From Saksenaea vasiformis B4078 (Eukaryota > Mucoromycota > Mucoromycetes > Mucorales > Saksenaeaceae), in assembly GCA_000697055.1 (NCBI GenBank), contig JNDT01002329.1, positions 1-64,000 of the forward strand: a stretch of 64,000 bases of DNA, in the 5' to 3' direction. Below are positions 35,283 to 46,849 of the stretch, piece after piece. The position numbers and the translations under genes are program-made. The notes under the pieces were generated by a model. It did not search any database. It saw only the letters and a list, made by a program, of their open reading frames with translations, and was not told where the DNA came from. Within the stretch, counting starts at the first letter, position 1. Each line of letters starts with the position of its first letter.

Positions 35283-36424
35283 TAATAATTAACTACAACG
35301 TATGCAGACCATGTATGATTTCACTTTTTCTTTTTTTTCTTTTTTTTTATGCACTTCCAATCTAGCATCGCAATACACTTTTTTCAGCGTAACCTCGATC
35401 GCAAAGCTTTGCGCACTTTTTAAAATAAACTTTGTTCACTTATCTTACTATTGCCTTGTATAAAAGATATAGTGCATTTACCGCTTATAATGATTGACTC
35501 AGCGACAACGCATCGATCGAAAATCGCCAGAACGAGCTGTCGAACGTGTTTATCTTGCTACTTTCCTTGCAGGGCTGAGAGACTTGAGAGGATTGCAATT
35601 GTACTGCTTTGGAGACGGCTTGAATCACAGGCTCTCTTTGCTCCGCAATCACGGCATGATTTTACACTGCAAGGAGTACAGCGGCTCCCTTGTAGAAATC
35701 AGCGTCGTTCTCAACCAAAGATGAGAACGATAGAAACCAGCCAGATCGAGATCTTCTTCAGTACCGCTAACTACCATGGTGCGACAGAGGGCGCCCTCAG
35801 TTGTGGACTATATTCGACTTCTATTCCTTTGACAACGGCACGCGTAATTGCGATGGCAGGTTGTCGTCACGTATATATTTGCTCATGTGGCCAGTGAAAT
35901 GATCAGAGGAAGGATGATGCAGTACTGGAGAAACGTACTACTCGATTTGCTTAACCGCTGCAAGCCAGACGGATGCGTCGTCAAAGTTATCACTGACATC
36001 CACGTGCTGCCTCCCCGTCATGGACGCGCCTCCATCGATATTCTGAACAATTGCAATACTTCTTGAAACCAATCTTTTGTTTTCTCATTTTCTGTCTTCT
36101 CAATGATGTATTTATTTGTTAGTTTATAACGTATTTTTTTTGTAAGAGAAGACATGATTCATTGCAGGATCATGCGTTATTCTAGAAATAGCCACCAGTT
36201 CTTCTCGTAATAAGCGTCACGCTTGTAACTAACTTAACATTGATCCACGACGAAGATATTCTCTCGACTATGTCCATGTAATAGAGAGCGTGCAAATGAA
36301 CCAGAAAAGGGTAAATATTACTTATTGTGCAACCAAAGAAAAAAAGGAAGAACCAAATCAACAATAAAGCGTGCCAGGTTCCCCAGACAGTTATTCTTTT
36401 ACAAGCAAGTTTTTTCTTATTATT
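35283..36424 (+). other. Unresolved region, possible multi-exon or decayed gene at 35494-36066
   Basis: Two protein-like stretches on the plus strand, 35494-35724 (ERVYLATFLAGLRDLRGLQ...) and 35848-36066 (MMQYWRNVLLDLLNRCKP...), lie close together. The second can be joined to an upstream frame by an intron from about 35866 to 35917, but I could not find a phase-consistent join to the first block, and in-frame stops lie between. No family was recognised. It may be a gene with a missed intron, two unrelated frames, or a pseudogene. The ends of the gap are AT-rich with poly-T, probably the 3' end of the preceding gene. Confidence 0.3.
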
Positions 36425-37189
36425 ATGGACAGTGAAAGATTAGATGTATGGTCCGATGTACCAAAGGTAGATTCAATGAATAAATCGTATCTAAAAGAGA
36501 GACCATGAATAAACAACGTGACTAGGTGGAAATAGAACAAGAAAATATATTCGAGGAGCCAGAAGCGGAAGACGAAGGTCCAGAACTAGGTGAAGCCGAG
36601 CCTCTAGAGGATGAACAGAATGACGAGGAAGGAAACAGCGATGATGGCAATGATGCTCATGGCAGTCTCATTTCCCAGGACATGAACAATCACAATTCAC
36701 CTCAGCTGGACAGTGATAAGGTTATAGCTGAAGCAAAGGAATTACTACAGGAGAATGAGACATTGAAGGAGGAGGGAGATCATGCCATCATATCCTCCAC
36801 CACTGGTCATTCAGTCATCAATGAGGAATTAAAAGCAACACGGACAAGCAGCATAGCTCGCTTTGCCACCGTATCCTCTTCCGCGTATACGGGCATTGAC
36901 CAAACAGCAACAATCGGAGGTTCGATCACAGCAGGTGCACATGTCTCCTACTCGCCCTCCACAGTCTTGCTGCTTATTGCTGTCGTCGCACTACTCATAA
37001 CCAGACTACCTATGGTCAAGGTAAGAAAGTTCTCCTCCCTTCTTTTTTTTGTGCTTAACCGTACTTGTTCTAGCGATGGGTTACTGCTGCTGAACAACCC
37101 ACATTACCCGTAAGTCCTTTTTTAAATGGTTTCAGCGATCAACTGATCCTTGCGTCTTTGTATAGACCTATCGAAAAACGATCGATTAA
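36425..37189 (+). CDS. Acidic tail-anchored membrane protein, unknown function
   Basis: 198 residues from four exons: 36425-36466, 36526-37020, 37074-37109, 37166-37189, all GT-AG and in phase. The N-terminal 110 residues are rich in Glu and Asp and look disordered. Near the C-terminus is one membrane span (STVLLLIAVVALLITRLPMV), leaving about 20 residues beyond it with a basic end, and there is no signal peptide, so a tail-anchored protein with its acidic part in the cytosol is expected. I do not recognise a family. The good splice phases and clean stop argue that it is real. Confidence 0.6.
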
Positions 37190-38157
37190 TCCATTCCCCA
37201 CCAAAAGACAGCGATATTCCTATAGAAGCGCGTCCATTTGGCCATTCTGTAAAAGGATAGCTTGCCATGTTTGGACGGCAAGAATTGCACTGTTCATAAT
37301 GAATATTTCCGGTTTTGTTTGTCTAAAATGAATGCCAATGACTTCCCTAAGAAAAAGAAAGGAAAAAAAAACTTCTTTTTTTCTTGTTACGACCGGTGAG
37401 GTTGATTGCATGCATTTTCAAAGTATACCATCGACGTTATTCTTGTCAAGATGTCTCTTTTACTTGACGCCGGCGTAGTACAACGCACCGGTCTCTTGCA
37501 TGCACTTGTTTGTAACCAACTCATGTAAGACGTAGTAGACAGGCCGATACTTCCTAATCTGGAGCTGCATGCTATCCGAACGTCATCTGTGATGCGTCGC
37601 TTGATTCACGATTTCTCCACTGTCTTCCAACTGTTATGTTTCAGTTTCGATAGTTCTTGACCCTGCAGAATGAAAGGTAGTACCACCGTAAGGAGCAATT
37701 CCGCTCGTGCGGATAGTGGCGCTCTGCTATGTGAGATTCTATCGTACAAGGTTCGTCGAGATACGTACATTTCTGTTTTGTTGAAAAAGCTTTAACATGT
37801 GTCATACCCATGATTTCAGCGAACCATATCCCCAACAGCGTTTCACGATGCTTGCTGCACATCTACTAAAAACGAGAGGATAAGCCCTCCACGATTCGGC
37901 CAATGCATTATGGAAATTTTGTACGGATTTTTTTTTGGGGGGAGCATGGTACAATCCCACATGGAAATGTAAATTCCGGTACGTACAGAATCGTGTCACT
38001 GTTAGACAATATCCCGCCTTGGAATGATTACCAATTGTTTAGTGCCCGTATACAAATATGGTGGCACGTCTTTGATTAATTTATTCTTTTTACTTTGTAT
38101 GCATCCAATCATCTGTATACTCGAGACAATACATCAACTAGTGAGCATTATGACTTG

Positions 38158-38818
38158 ATGACCGAAGGTAATCAAATGTGCAGTATCTTGCTATTTCTTT
38201 GTGTTGCCTTTCTGTCTTGTGAAAGGGCGCGTCTATTACTTACTTGGTTGCGGTGAGTAAATCCTTTTTTGGAAAAGTCATATTGGTTAACAAATATCGT
38301 TTCCCTTTTGCTGCAATGATCCAGCAAATGATCTTGACATCGCTTAAGAAAAAGGCAGAATCACGCTGTACGTAATTTTTATTCTACTGATAATAAATAA
38401 ACCGTAAGGCAAATATCATTTCGTTTTTCTTTTGACGTTATGCTGATGACATGTTGAACGACGTTGTACCATGCTGTCGGCTATTGCAAGTGAATAATGT
38501 CCGTCGTGACACAACGACAAATATCGATCATAACTAATTTGTATTGTCCTTTTCGTGTCACAATTTAGATCAAGGACGGAAGGACTCGATCCGCCCGCTG
38601 GTGAGTACCTATAACGATGACGATACGTAAAATGACTAGAATAGTAGCGAAAAAGAGCTTAGCCGAGCGTATATGTTCCGACAAATCATTGCTCGTCCGT
38701 CTATCTTGACTGGTTTATCTCCGCAAATGTCTCTTTATCATTTTGTCATAAAGATAGTGATTCTTTAAAAAAGAAAAAACAGATGCCGGATGACGTTTTG
38801 CTTGACCCCTCTAAGTAA
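38158..38818 (+). CDS. Candidate tiny spliced gene (35-residue product), doubtful
   Basis: Five possible small exons are separated by good GT-AG signals: ending 38167, 38226-38252, 38325-38367, 38569-38600 and 38783-38818. The last three join in phase from ATG 38328 to TAA 38818 and give a 35-residue, Lys/Asp-rich product ending PDDVLLDPSK; the first two would be leader exons, since they do not extend this frame to an ATG. A non-coding spliced RNA is equally possible. No family recognised. Confidence 0.3.
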
Positions 38819-39654
38819 TTTACTTACGGACTATACCGCATCCCTTCTGTGGGAGGGAGAAAGGGCACGTTGATTAGTTCCGTGTCAACGGACTCCTCTC
38901 TCAGACGCGCTATTGGTTGCTTACTGGTTCCCTTTTGTCGAAATTTCTGTCTTTTCGAATAAAATGGAATGATCCGCATGATTTGTCCATTCTAGCATTT
39001 CGGCGGACATGAATGCAAGGGAGCGGGGAAAACTTTGTCAAGATAACTTGTGCGATTGGACATGACACTACAAAACTGGACACCGCGTAACAGCCTCGGT
39101 GATAAAGCGCGCATAGATTGTTAAAATTCACGTATTTGACTTCCGCTTATGTAGCTTGCATGCACTAAATACAGGACACACATATTCTTACGATGTAAAC
39201 TTCAAGAAAGAGCAAACGCGATCAAGACCGTAGACTTTTATTCAAACAACTTATTTCAGTAAAAAGAATTTGCGTGGAAAATCTTATCGTTGTAAAGTAA
39301 CAATGGAATGATGTGGTCAAGAGAAAAGTGGCATGCTGATTTGCTTTTTTGGGGACTCCATCTTTGGCCAGTATTGATCACATGCGCGCACTATGTCATT
39401 ATTCCATAAGAAATATTTACGAATATTAGCTTCCCAATGATACATGTATGCCATGCTGCATTATCTCTCTCTATGCGGAGAAACTGGACTGTTGAAGCCA
39501 GCTACTATTCGCGTGCCCCTTGACCGGGAGGCCCTCCACATCGGTTAGTAGATCCAGCGGAGGGCACAGATCCGCGCTCCAGCAGCGTGTTGAATGCTAA
39601 AAGTCGTTGAAGGAATGCTGCTCTCTGATGCAGCGGCGATTGGGTCAATGCAGG

Positions 39655-39794
39655 CACTCCGGTAAAGTACAGGACACAGAAATTTCTTTTTTGATCGCGC
39701 AGGATGTGGCAGTTTGGAAGGGCCGAATTGTCCTTGTGGCAAATAGGCGGCCTTTGAAAGATAGGAGCCTACCGGTTTTCTTTTTACCGGAGTG
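39655..39794. repeat. MITE-like unit with 12-bp perfect inverted ends
   Basis: CACTCCGGTAAA at 39655-39666 is the exact reverse complement of TTTACCGGAGTG at 39783-39794, 140 bp end to end. No coding capacity and no clear target duplication. Confidence 0.5.
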
Positions 39795-41240
39795 TCCATA
39801 TTTTTAGGTTCAAACGATCAAAAGAAGAAATTCATCACTACGGAAACACGTCTTAAGGTGATAGATGTTATATACATGAAAAAAAATGTAGCTAATCTTC
39901 GGACAGATGACATGGTGCTATCAGGGATTGTCAATCAAGCTTAATGCGAGGGTGAAGGTCACTCTGTGGCTGCCGGGTGGTTGTAAAGTTAGGATCCGGT
40001 GCTTAGAATCGAAAATAGGTACACTATTTCAGAATAAACATATTTATGATTTGGCAGTTTTGTACTAATTCAGTACGGGAAGTTGTTTCTTCGAGAACTG
40101 CTCTTCCTTAAGCGAAGAATAGTACTTGAGGAGTTGGTTTCCCGCAGAGATTACGTTGTACATTTCTACCAAGTATGGCATTAACCTTTCAAAAGGTTAT
40201 GTTGACTATCGTATTTCCATGAAATAGATAACTTCCACTTATTTGTTCGCGTTAATAAAAACTGGCTCACATATTGTGTTTAGCACGTTCCAAGCACCCA
40301 TGGCGTGGATTGTAACAGAGAGAGCACGATAGAAACCCCCATTTTCCAAATTGGGTAACATCGCTGCGAATCTGTAAGAGGGCGTCTCGTCACATACGTA
40401 CATCAGGCGTTTTCGCCATCCATTGTTCCAGCTTTTTGTCCTTTTTCCTTTTCTATAGGAAGACAAAGCCATGCATGCTGTTTTCGCACATATTTACGGG
40501 CCGTATCAGAGTGACCGGCTATGAGAGATAATGTTTCACTAAAGTACACACAGCAAAGAACGCATGGAGGATTTGCCATCCTGTACGCTGTTGAGGATTG
40601 TATGTACGCGTTGTATCACAGTACGTTCTTTGGCGTACGTATCATCTGACAACACCAATAACAAGGTGCTGCAAAACATAATTTCAATTCTGAAATTGGA
40701 TCCGTTCAAATAAAATTGTGTATTATCATTCTGTTCGCGACATAATTTATCTGTTATTTATCCTCATGAATAGCGTCTCTCAACTGTCCTGGCCGCGTTG
40801 GCGCTTGATGCCAGTCAACCCAGTACGTAAACGTTGAACACCGTTTAGGACAACTGGAAACACTTTACTAGTGATCCAGAAGAATTGGGAGAAGAGATTC
40901 TGCCTTTGCTACTCCGCGAGACCCTTCACAAACCGCGACTTCCATGTCGCATAGAGTTCCCTGGGTTCCAAAGATACTATGTTAAAGGACCACCGCGGCG
41001 GGTCTAACAAGCGGCTGTCCACAAACGACGAGAATGTGGGGCGCCGTTTCTTGGATATAAATGCATCGAGTTCTACTATTAAAAAGTGTACAAGTAAGCA
41101 ATGAGCCTCTTCTTTGACGTGTTCCGCATGGTTTTTTTTTAAGCTAAGAAGATATGGGACTATGACACAAGCAAATTACTCAGAATGAGCGCATTCCCAA
41201 GCTACTGTCTATTGAACAAATTTTTACGCTCATTTATATA

Positions 41241-41720
41241 ATTTTCGCGTCCATGAGGAACCACTTTTACGCTAAGAAAAGAATCAAGTATGCCTTCGTT
41301 AATAGATAAATTGGTAACAAATTTGTACAGTACTTATATTAACGCGGTCCCTCGATAGACGCGAAATCCATAGACAGCATGATTAATTGGTCCATGCTTA
41401 GTAAATGGAACAATACTTGGATGTGATTTTACTTAACCCCCAAAGGGTAATCCCACACTTTTGCAGGTGCCGCATACCGTACAATTTCGATGGAGGTCGG
41501 AGATATAGTCCATGGCTTCCGCGAGAGCTCAGTTCTTTATTTTACGACCAAATGTCTAAACAATTGATCAAAAGACGTGAAGTTTCTATGTTGATAGTCA
41601 ATTCCAGTTCGTACTGGGGACGTTTCACGCGGGAAATGGAGTCGAAAAAGAAGAATTCATGCGTCCCTTTAAATACTTCTGATCTATGCGTTCCGATTGG
41701 TGCGTTGAAGAACCTATTAC
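41241..41720. repeat. Dispersed repeat, copy B
   Basis: Same segment order as copy A (23921-24520): inverted ends TTTCGCGTCCAT (41244) and ATAGACGCGAAA (41355), inner GATAAATTGGTAAC, middle ACCCCCAAAGGG, GTGCCGCAT and CGATGGAGGTCGG, and tail CCCTTTAAATAC. The two copies are clearly diverged, so the family is old. Confidence 0.55.
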
Positions 41721-42254
41721 AATGGACCAGCGCTGTACACTTTTGATTTATACGGCTACAGTATCTGCTTCTCTGCGCAAAGATCTACTGCTTTTCACCG
41801 CAGGATTGAGGCGGTGTCTATGTAAGTAATATTTCAATGACGCAAATGGGTATCCAAAACTCTGGTATCTTTCAACAGTTCTGAACCTTTACGCCGCTTG
41901 GGAAAGTAGGGAATCCATGGTCGGCATTGCGGGCCAATGGTACGCTTGTGTGTTTTATACCCTGTTGGCAACTCAAGTGAGGTGAGAATTGGTACATGGT
42001 TATTTGCGCTGTATAGTTCTTGTCGGTAGCGTCATGTCATGGATGATCAATGCGATCACTTGGAAATCGGTCATCTTTTCAGCACATCGTGGCCTCCCTA
42101 CTGTTCACTATCAAACACTGGACTTTGAATGAGCTTTTGTATCAAGTAAACATTAGGTTAGGGTTCAAGTCGAATTATAGCGTACGCCCAGTATGCGTTC
42201 TTCCAATTAACTACAATTGTGTTCTCTTCGGTTAAATGAACGGCTTTTATTCTA

Positions 42255-42370
42255 TCTGAACAAATTTTGCATCCACGAAGATTCAAGCTCATACTAAGTA
42301 GAAATTGATTGTGTCATTAATTCGCAAGAGCTTGCTTACTTCAACTGGGTTAAAGTTCACGCAAATGAAT
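42255..42370. repeat. Dispersed repeat, partial copy C (head only)
   Basis: AATTTTGCATCCACGAAG (about 42262) and TTCACGCAAAT (about 42357) recall the inverted ends of copies A and B, with a related inner segment. It lacks the middle and tail. Confidence 0.4.
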
Positions 42371-42566
42371 TCGAAGCCAGTGAAAAGACGTCCCACCTTT
42401 GGGCCCCTATTACTCCAACAATATTTCATCTGATCGAGATTTCACTCGCATCCTCCGATTCTCCTAATCAAATATTGTCGATCTGTGGGATTAAGATTTT
42501 GTTTCAAGTAGTTGAGAAAGCCACTTTTATTCTGACCCGATTGTCCTATCTCTGCACTTTCTCTTT

Positions 42567-45500
42567 TTAATCGATTGCCCAACCTTTGCTCTTTAAAGCA
42601 GAAAGTTTCAAAGTCGCTGTCCAATCTCCGTTATCCTTTGCTTTGTTGTACCACTCAATTGCTTTGTCGATGTCACCCATCTCATCTCTGTAAATGTCTC
42701 CAAGTTCTATTTGCACCTCTTCAACTTCTGCATCTGCTGCTTTTTTGTACCATTCGATTGCTTTGTCGACGTCTTTCTTCTCATTTCTGTAAATATCTCC
42801 AAGTTGGATTTGCGCATCTGTGTTTCCTTGATCTGCTGCTTTTTGGTACCATTCAATTGCTTTATCGATATCTACCTTTTCGTCTTTGTAAATATCTCCA
42901 AGCTCGAGTTGCGCTTCTTCATCCCCCTGGTCCGCCGCTTTTTTGTACCATCCAATTGCTTTGTCAATGTCTTCCTTTTCATATCTGTAAATTTCTCCAA
43001 GGATGCCTTGTGCAACATAATTTCCTTGATCCGCTGCTCTTTGGTACCATTCCATTGCTTTGTCGATGTCTTCCTTTTCAACTTGATAAATATCTCCAAG
43101 AGTGAGTTGCGCATATTCAATTTCTTGATCCCCCGCTTTTTGGTACCATTCAATTGCTTTGTCAATGTCTTCCTTTTCACATCTGTAAATATCTCCAAGT
43201 TTGATTTGCATCCGTTCATTTCCTTTCTCCGCCGCCTTTTGATACCAGTCAATTGCTTCGTTCATGTCTTTCTTCACCCCGCGTCCATAACAATACATAT
43301 CACCAAGTTTGATTTGCGCATCTTCAAGCCTGCATTGCGCATCCCGGTTCCCATTATGTGTCGCTTTTTCGTACCATTCGATTGCCTTAATGACGCCTTG
43401 AATCGCTCCATCTCCATCTCTGTACATATCTCCCAATTGGGTTTGCGCGTCTCCAAGTCTCTGTCGCGCATCCCAGCTTCCTTGCTCTGCCGCTTTTTCG
43501 TACCATTCAATTGCCTTGTTGATATCTTGAATTGCTCCGTTTCCATCTCTGTACATGTCTCCAAATTTGATTCGTGCATCTTCGAGTTTCCATTGTGCAA
43601 TCCAACTTCCGTAATCCACAGCTTTTTTATAGCATTCAATCGCTTTGTTGAGGTCTTTTTTCACTCCGTCCCCATCTCTATACATATCTCCAAGTTTGTT
43701 TTGCGCATCTTGAAATCTCCATTGGGCATCTTCGTTCCCTTGGACCGCCACTTGTTCGTAACATTCAACTGCTTTGCTGATGTCTGTCTTCATTCCATCT
43801 CCATCTCTGTGCATATCTCCAAGCTTGGTTCGTGCATCTTCGAGTTTCCATTGTGCAATCCAACTTCCGTAATCCACTGCTTTTTGGTAGCATTCAATTG
43901 CTTTGTTGAGATCTTTTTCTACTCCATTCCCGTCTCTATACATATTTCCAAGTTTGTTTTGCGCATCTTGAGATCTCCGTTGGGCATCTTCATTTCCTTG
44001 GGTCGCCGCTTGTCCGAAAAATTCAATTGCTTTGTTGATATCTTTCTTCACTCCATCTCCATCTCTGTACATATCTCCGAGTTCGATTAGCTTATAGTGA
44101 AATTTACGTCGTGCATCCCTGTCTCCTGAAAACGCCATTTTCTTGTAGCATTCGGCTGCCTTGTTGATGTCTCTTTTCACTCCATCTCCATCTCTGTACA
44201 TATCTCCAAGCTTGTTAAGCGCACCTGAAAGTTTCAGTTGAGCATCCAAAACCCCTTTATCCGCTGCTTTTTGGTACCATTCAATTGCTTTATCGATATC
44301 GACCTTTTCAAAATAGTAAATATCTCCAAATTTGATCTGCGCATCTGTATTTCCTTGACCCGCTGCTTTTCTGTACAATTCAACTGCTTTCTTGACATCT
44401 TTTTCCACTCCATGCCCCTCTCTGTACATATCTCCAACTCTGATTTGTGCATATTCACTTCCTTGATTACCCGCTTTTTCGTACCATTCAATTGCTTTAT
44501 CGAAGTCGAGCTTTTCAAGATAGTAAATGTCTCCAACTTTGATTTGCGCATATTCATTTCCTTGATTCCCTGCTTTTTGGTACCATTCAATTGCTTTATC
44601 GATATCGACCTTTTCAAAATAGTAAATATCTCCAACTTTGATTTGTGCATATTGGTCTCCTGCTTTTTGGTACCATTCCTTTGCTTTGTCGATGTCTTTC
44701 TTTTTATCACTGTAAATATCTCCAAGTTGACGTTGAGCCCATTTATTTCCTTGTTCCGCAGCTTTTTGGTACCATTCAATTGCTTTATCGATGTCTTTCT
44801 TTTCCTTTCTGTAAACGTATCCAAGTTGGATTTGCCCTGCTTCACATCCTTGATCCGCCGCCTTTTGGTACCATTCAATTGCTTTGTCGATGTCTTGCAT
44901 TTCTTCTCTGTAAATATCTCCAATAAGAATCTGCGCACCTGTATTTCCTTGATCCACCGCTTTTTGGTACCACTTAATTGCTTCGTCGATGTCTTTCTTT
45001 TTACGTCTGTAAAAGTATGCAAGACCGAGTTGTGCATCTTGATTTCCTTGATCCCCCGCTGTTTGGTACCGTTCAATTGCCTTGTCGATGTCTTTCTTTT
45101 TATCTCTGTAAATATATTCAAGTTGGATTTGTGCTGCTTCGCTTCCTTGATCCGCCGCTTTTTGATACCATTCAATTGCTTTGTTGATGTCTTTCTTTTG
45201 ACATCCGTACATATCTCCAAGTTTGATTTGCGCATATTCACTTCTCTGATCCAGTGCACTTTGGTACCATTCAGTTGTTTGTTTATCATCTTCCTTTTCA
45301 TCTCTGTAAATGTATCTAAGGTTGATTTGCATCGGTTGATTTCCTTGTAGCGCCGCTTTTTGATTCGACTGGACTTCTTTGTCACAGCCTTTATCCATAT
45401 TTATTCCAAGATAGTATTCTTCGTCGAGTTTATACTGCTGCTGTTCGTCATTTTGATCGCCCCATTTTCCGTACTGGCCAATGTCCTCATTGCCATCTCT

Positions 45501-46849
45501 GTACATACTGTCTTCACCTATGCATCTTCGCTTTCTCAATGGTTCAATGATCGATATTTCGATATTTTCTTTAGATCTTTTTCGTTTAACGTCATCTTGA
45601 AGACCATCAACTTCTTGCTCCGATTTCATATCATCAACATCGGTAATGATACCGATATCCTCGTCACTGAAGGTGCCATTGTCAGGCTCATTCTGCAGAG
45701 TTTCCTGTCCAGGGTCGTTCCCACTTTCTTGTGTTGCATTCGTTCGATCCAGATCTTGGATCCGGGTGTTCGCATCTTTAAGCCTGCCTCGCACGCCTTC
45801 AATCTTTTCCCTGAATGCTTTAGAAAGATTGGTGTAGACATTCTTTGCCGTTTTTCCAAAACAGCTCTTGAAAGATGCAATGCAGTAAACCTCCTCCACT
45901 TGGAGTCGATCTTCACCTTCAAGTATGCTATAGACTGGCTCCAAATTTTTAAATTGAATAGTTGCTGGTTTGAACTTGGTGGTTTCTTTCCAGCGTTCCG
46001 GTCCGTTCACACAAAATGTTCCGGTGTTACCACCTATCACACGCCTATCTAGCAATTGTGGCTGACTTGATGAGAGTTACCTATTACTTCCCAGTATTGG
46101 TGATTTTTTATTGCACTTGTGATCCTTTCAGCTACGTCACCGCAACGGAGTGCTTTGTTTTCACTGTCACTTCCGCTCTGGACCACTGAACTTTCCTTTT
46201 TACAAGCAATTAGACCACCTATGTCAGGAAACCATTAATGAACGCCATCAGTTGGGTCAGATTACCAAGTAACATCCTCGTTGGGTAATAATATCCAAAT
46301 CGCCTAAACACAGCTTGTAGTGCTTCATATCGCTTGTCTACATCCTCCTTCAGAGCAACGTGTATGGCTTCTTTGAAAATAGGAGTCGGTCTGACAACTT
46401 TGGCGGATAGATACACCTAGAAGAATCGTTAAATCATTATTTATAAACATTTCTCGGATTCTTGCCTCTCCCCAAGAAATGTAAGAGACCATGTATTCAA
46501 CTGTACTATTTTCGGAGCGATTCTGGTTATGCTCCTGCGAGTTGCAACTTATTTCAGCAGCAATGTCGTACACGTGCGTTTTGGACGACGAATCGCGTAA
46601 ACTGTCGTCAAGAAATAGCTCATCCGTGGAACGGTTCGCTTTGATGGTTTTCATGTGTGTCTCTTCCACGAACGGCTTGTCGGGAGGATATTCGTGGATA
46701 AGCCTTATGATATTTTCCCTCCCTGGGTCAATCTCCATTGCAGGGTACTCGGCAGTGGATCCATCATAGTGAAGGCCTCTTGTGCATCGGTTAAAAACGT
46801 CATAAAATAAGAACGTGTCGAGCTTATAAAGAGTTAGATAATTTCGCAT
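42567..46849 (-). CDS. MACPF-domain protein with about 25 Sel1-like repeats
   Basis: 1371 residues from four exons: 46849-46490, 46416-46266, 46218-46081, 46033-42567, all in phase; the first donor (gtctct) is weak. The N-terminal 280 residues match the fungal MACPF pattern, with RYEALQAVFRRFGYYYP, then an LGG motif formed exactly across an intron, an IGGNTG block and a Trp-containing stretch ending VYSILEGEDRL. MACPF proteins can insert into membranes; the role of fungal members is largely unknown. An acidic coiled stretch follows, then about 25 Sel1 repeats of about 36 residues (IDKAIEWYQKAADQGN.YAQ..LGDIY), which make an alpha-solenoid for protein binding. Some repeats carry an extended form (GDMYRDGDGVKKD), and a block near 43580-43930 is duplicated. 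Opposite-strand frames of up to 459 codons are composition shadows. MACPF-Sel1 joins are, to my knowledge, a feature of Mucoromycota and Glomeromycotina. Confidence 0.85.

Larger units (their letters stand above)
37190..42566. other. Long gene-poor gap with small repeats
   Basis: About 5.4 kb. It holds a candidate tiny spliced gene (38158-38818), a MITE-like inverted-repeat unit (39655-39794) and two copies of the dispersed repeat (41241-41720 and 42255-42370). Otherwise only short ORFs without recognisable content. Confidence 0.5.

Noticed and set aside
42575..45385. Long opposite-strand frames (up to 459 codons) across the Sel1 array
   Set aside because: They repeat with the same period as the Sel1 repeats and arise from codon composition of the minus-strand gene.
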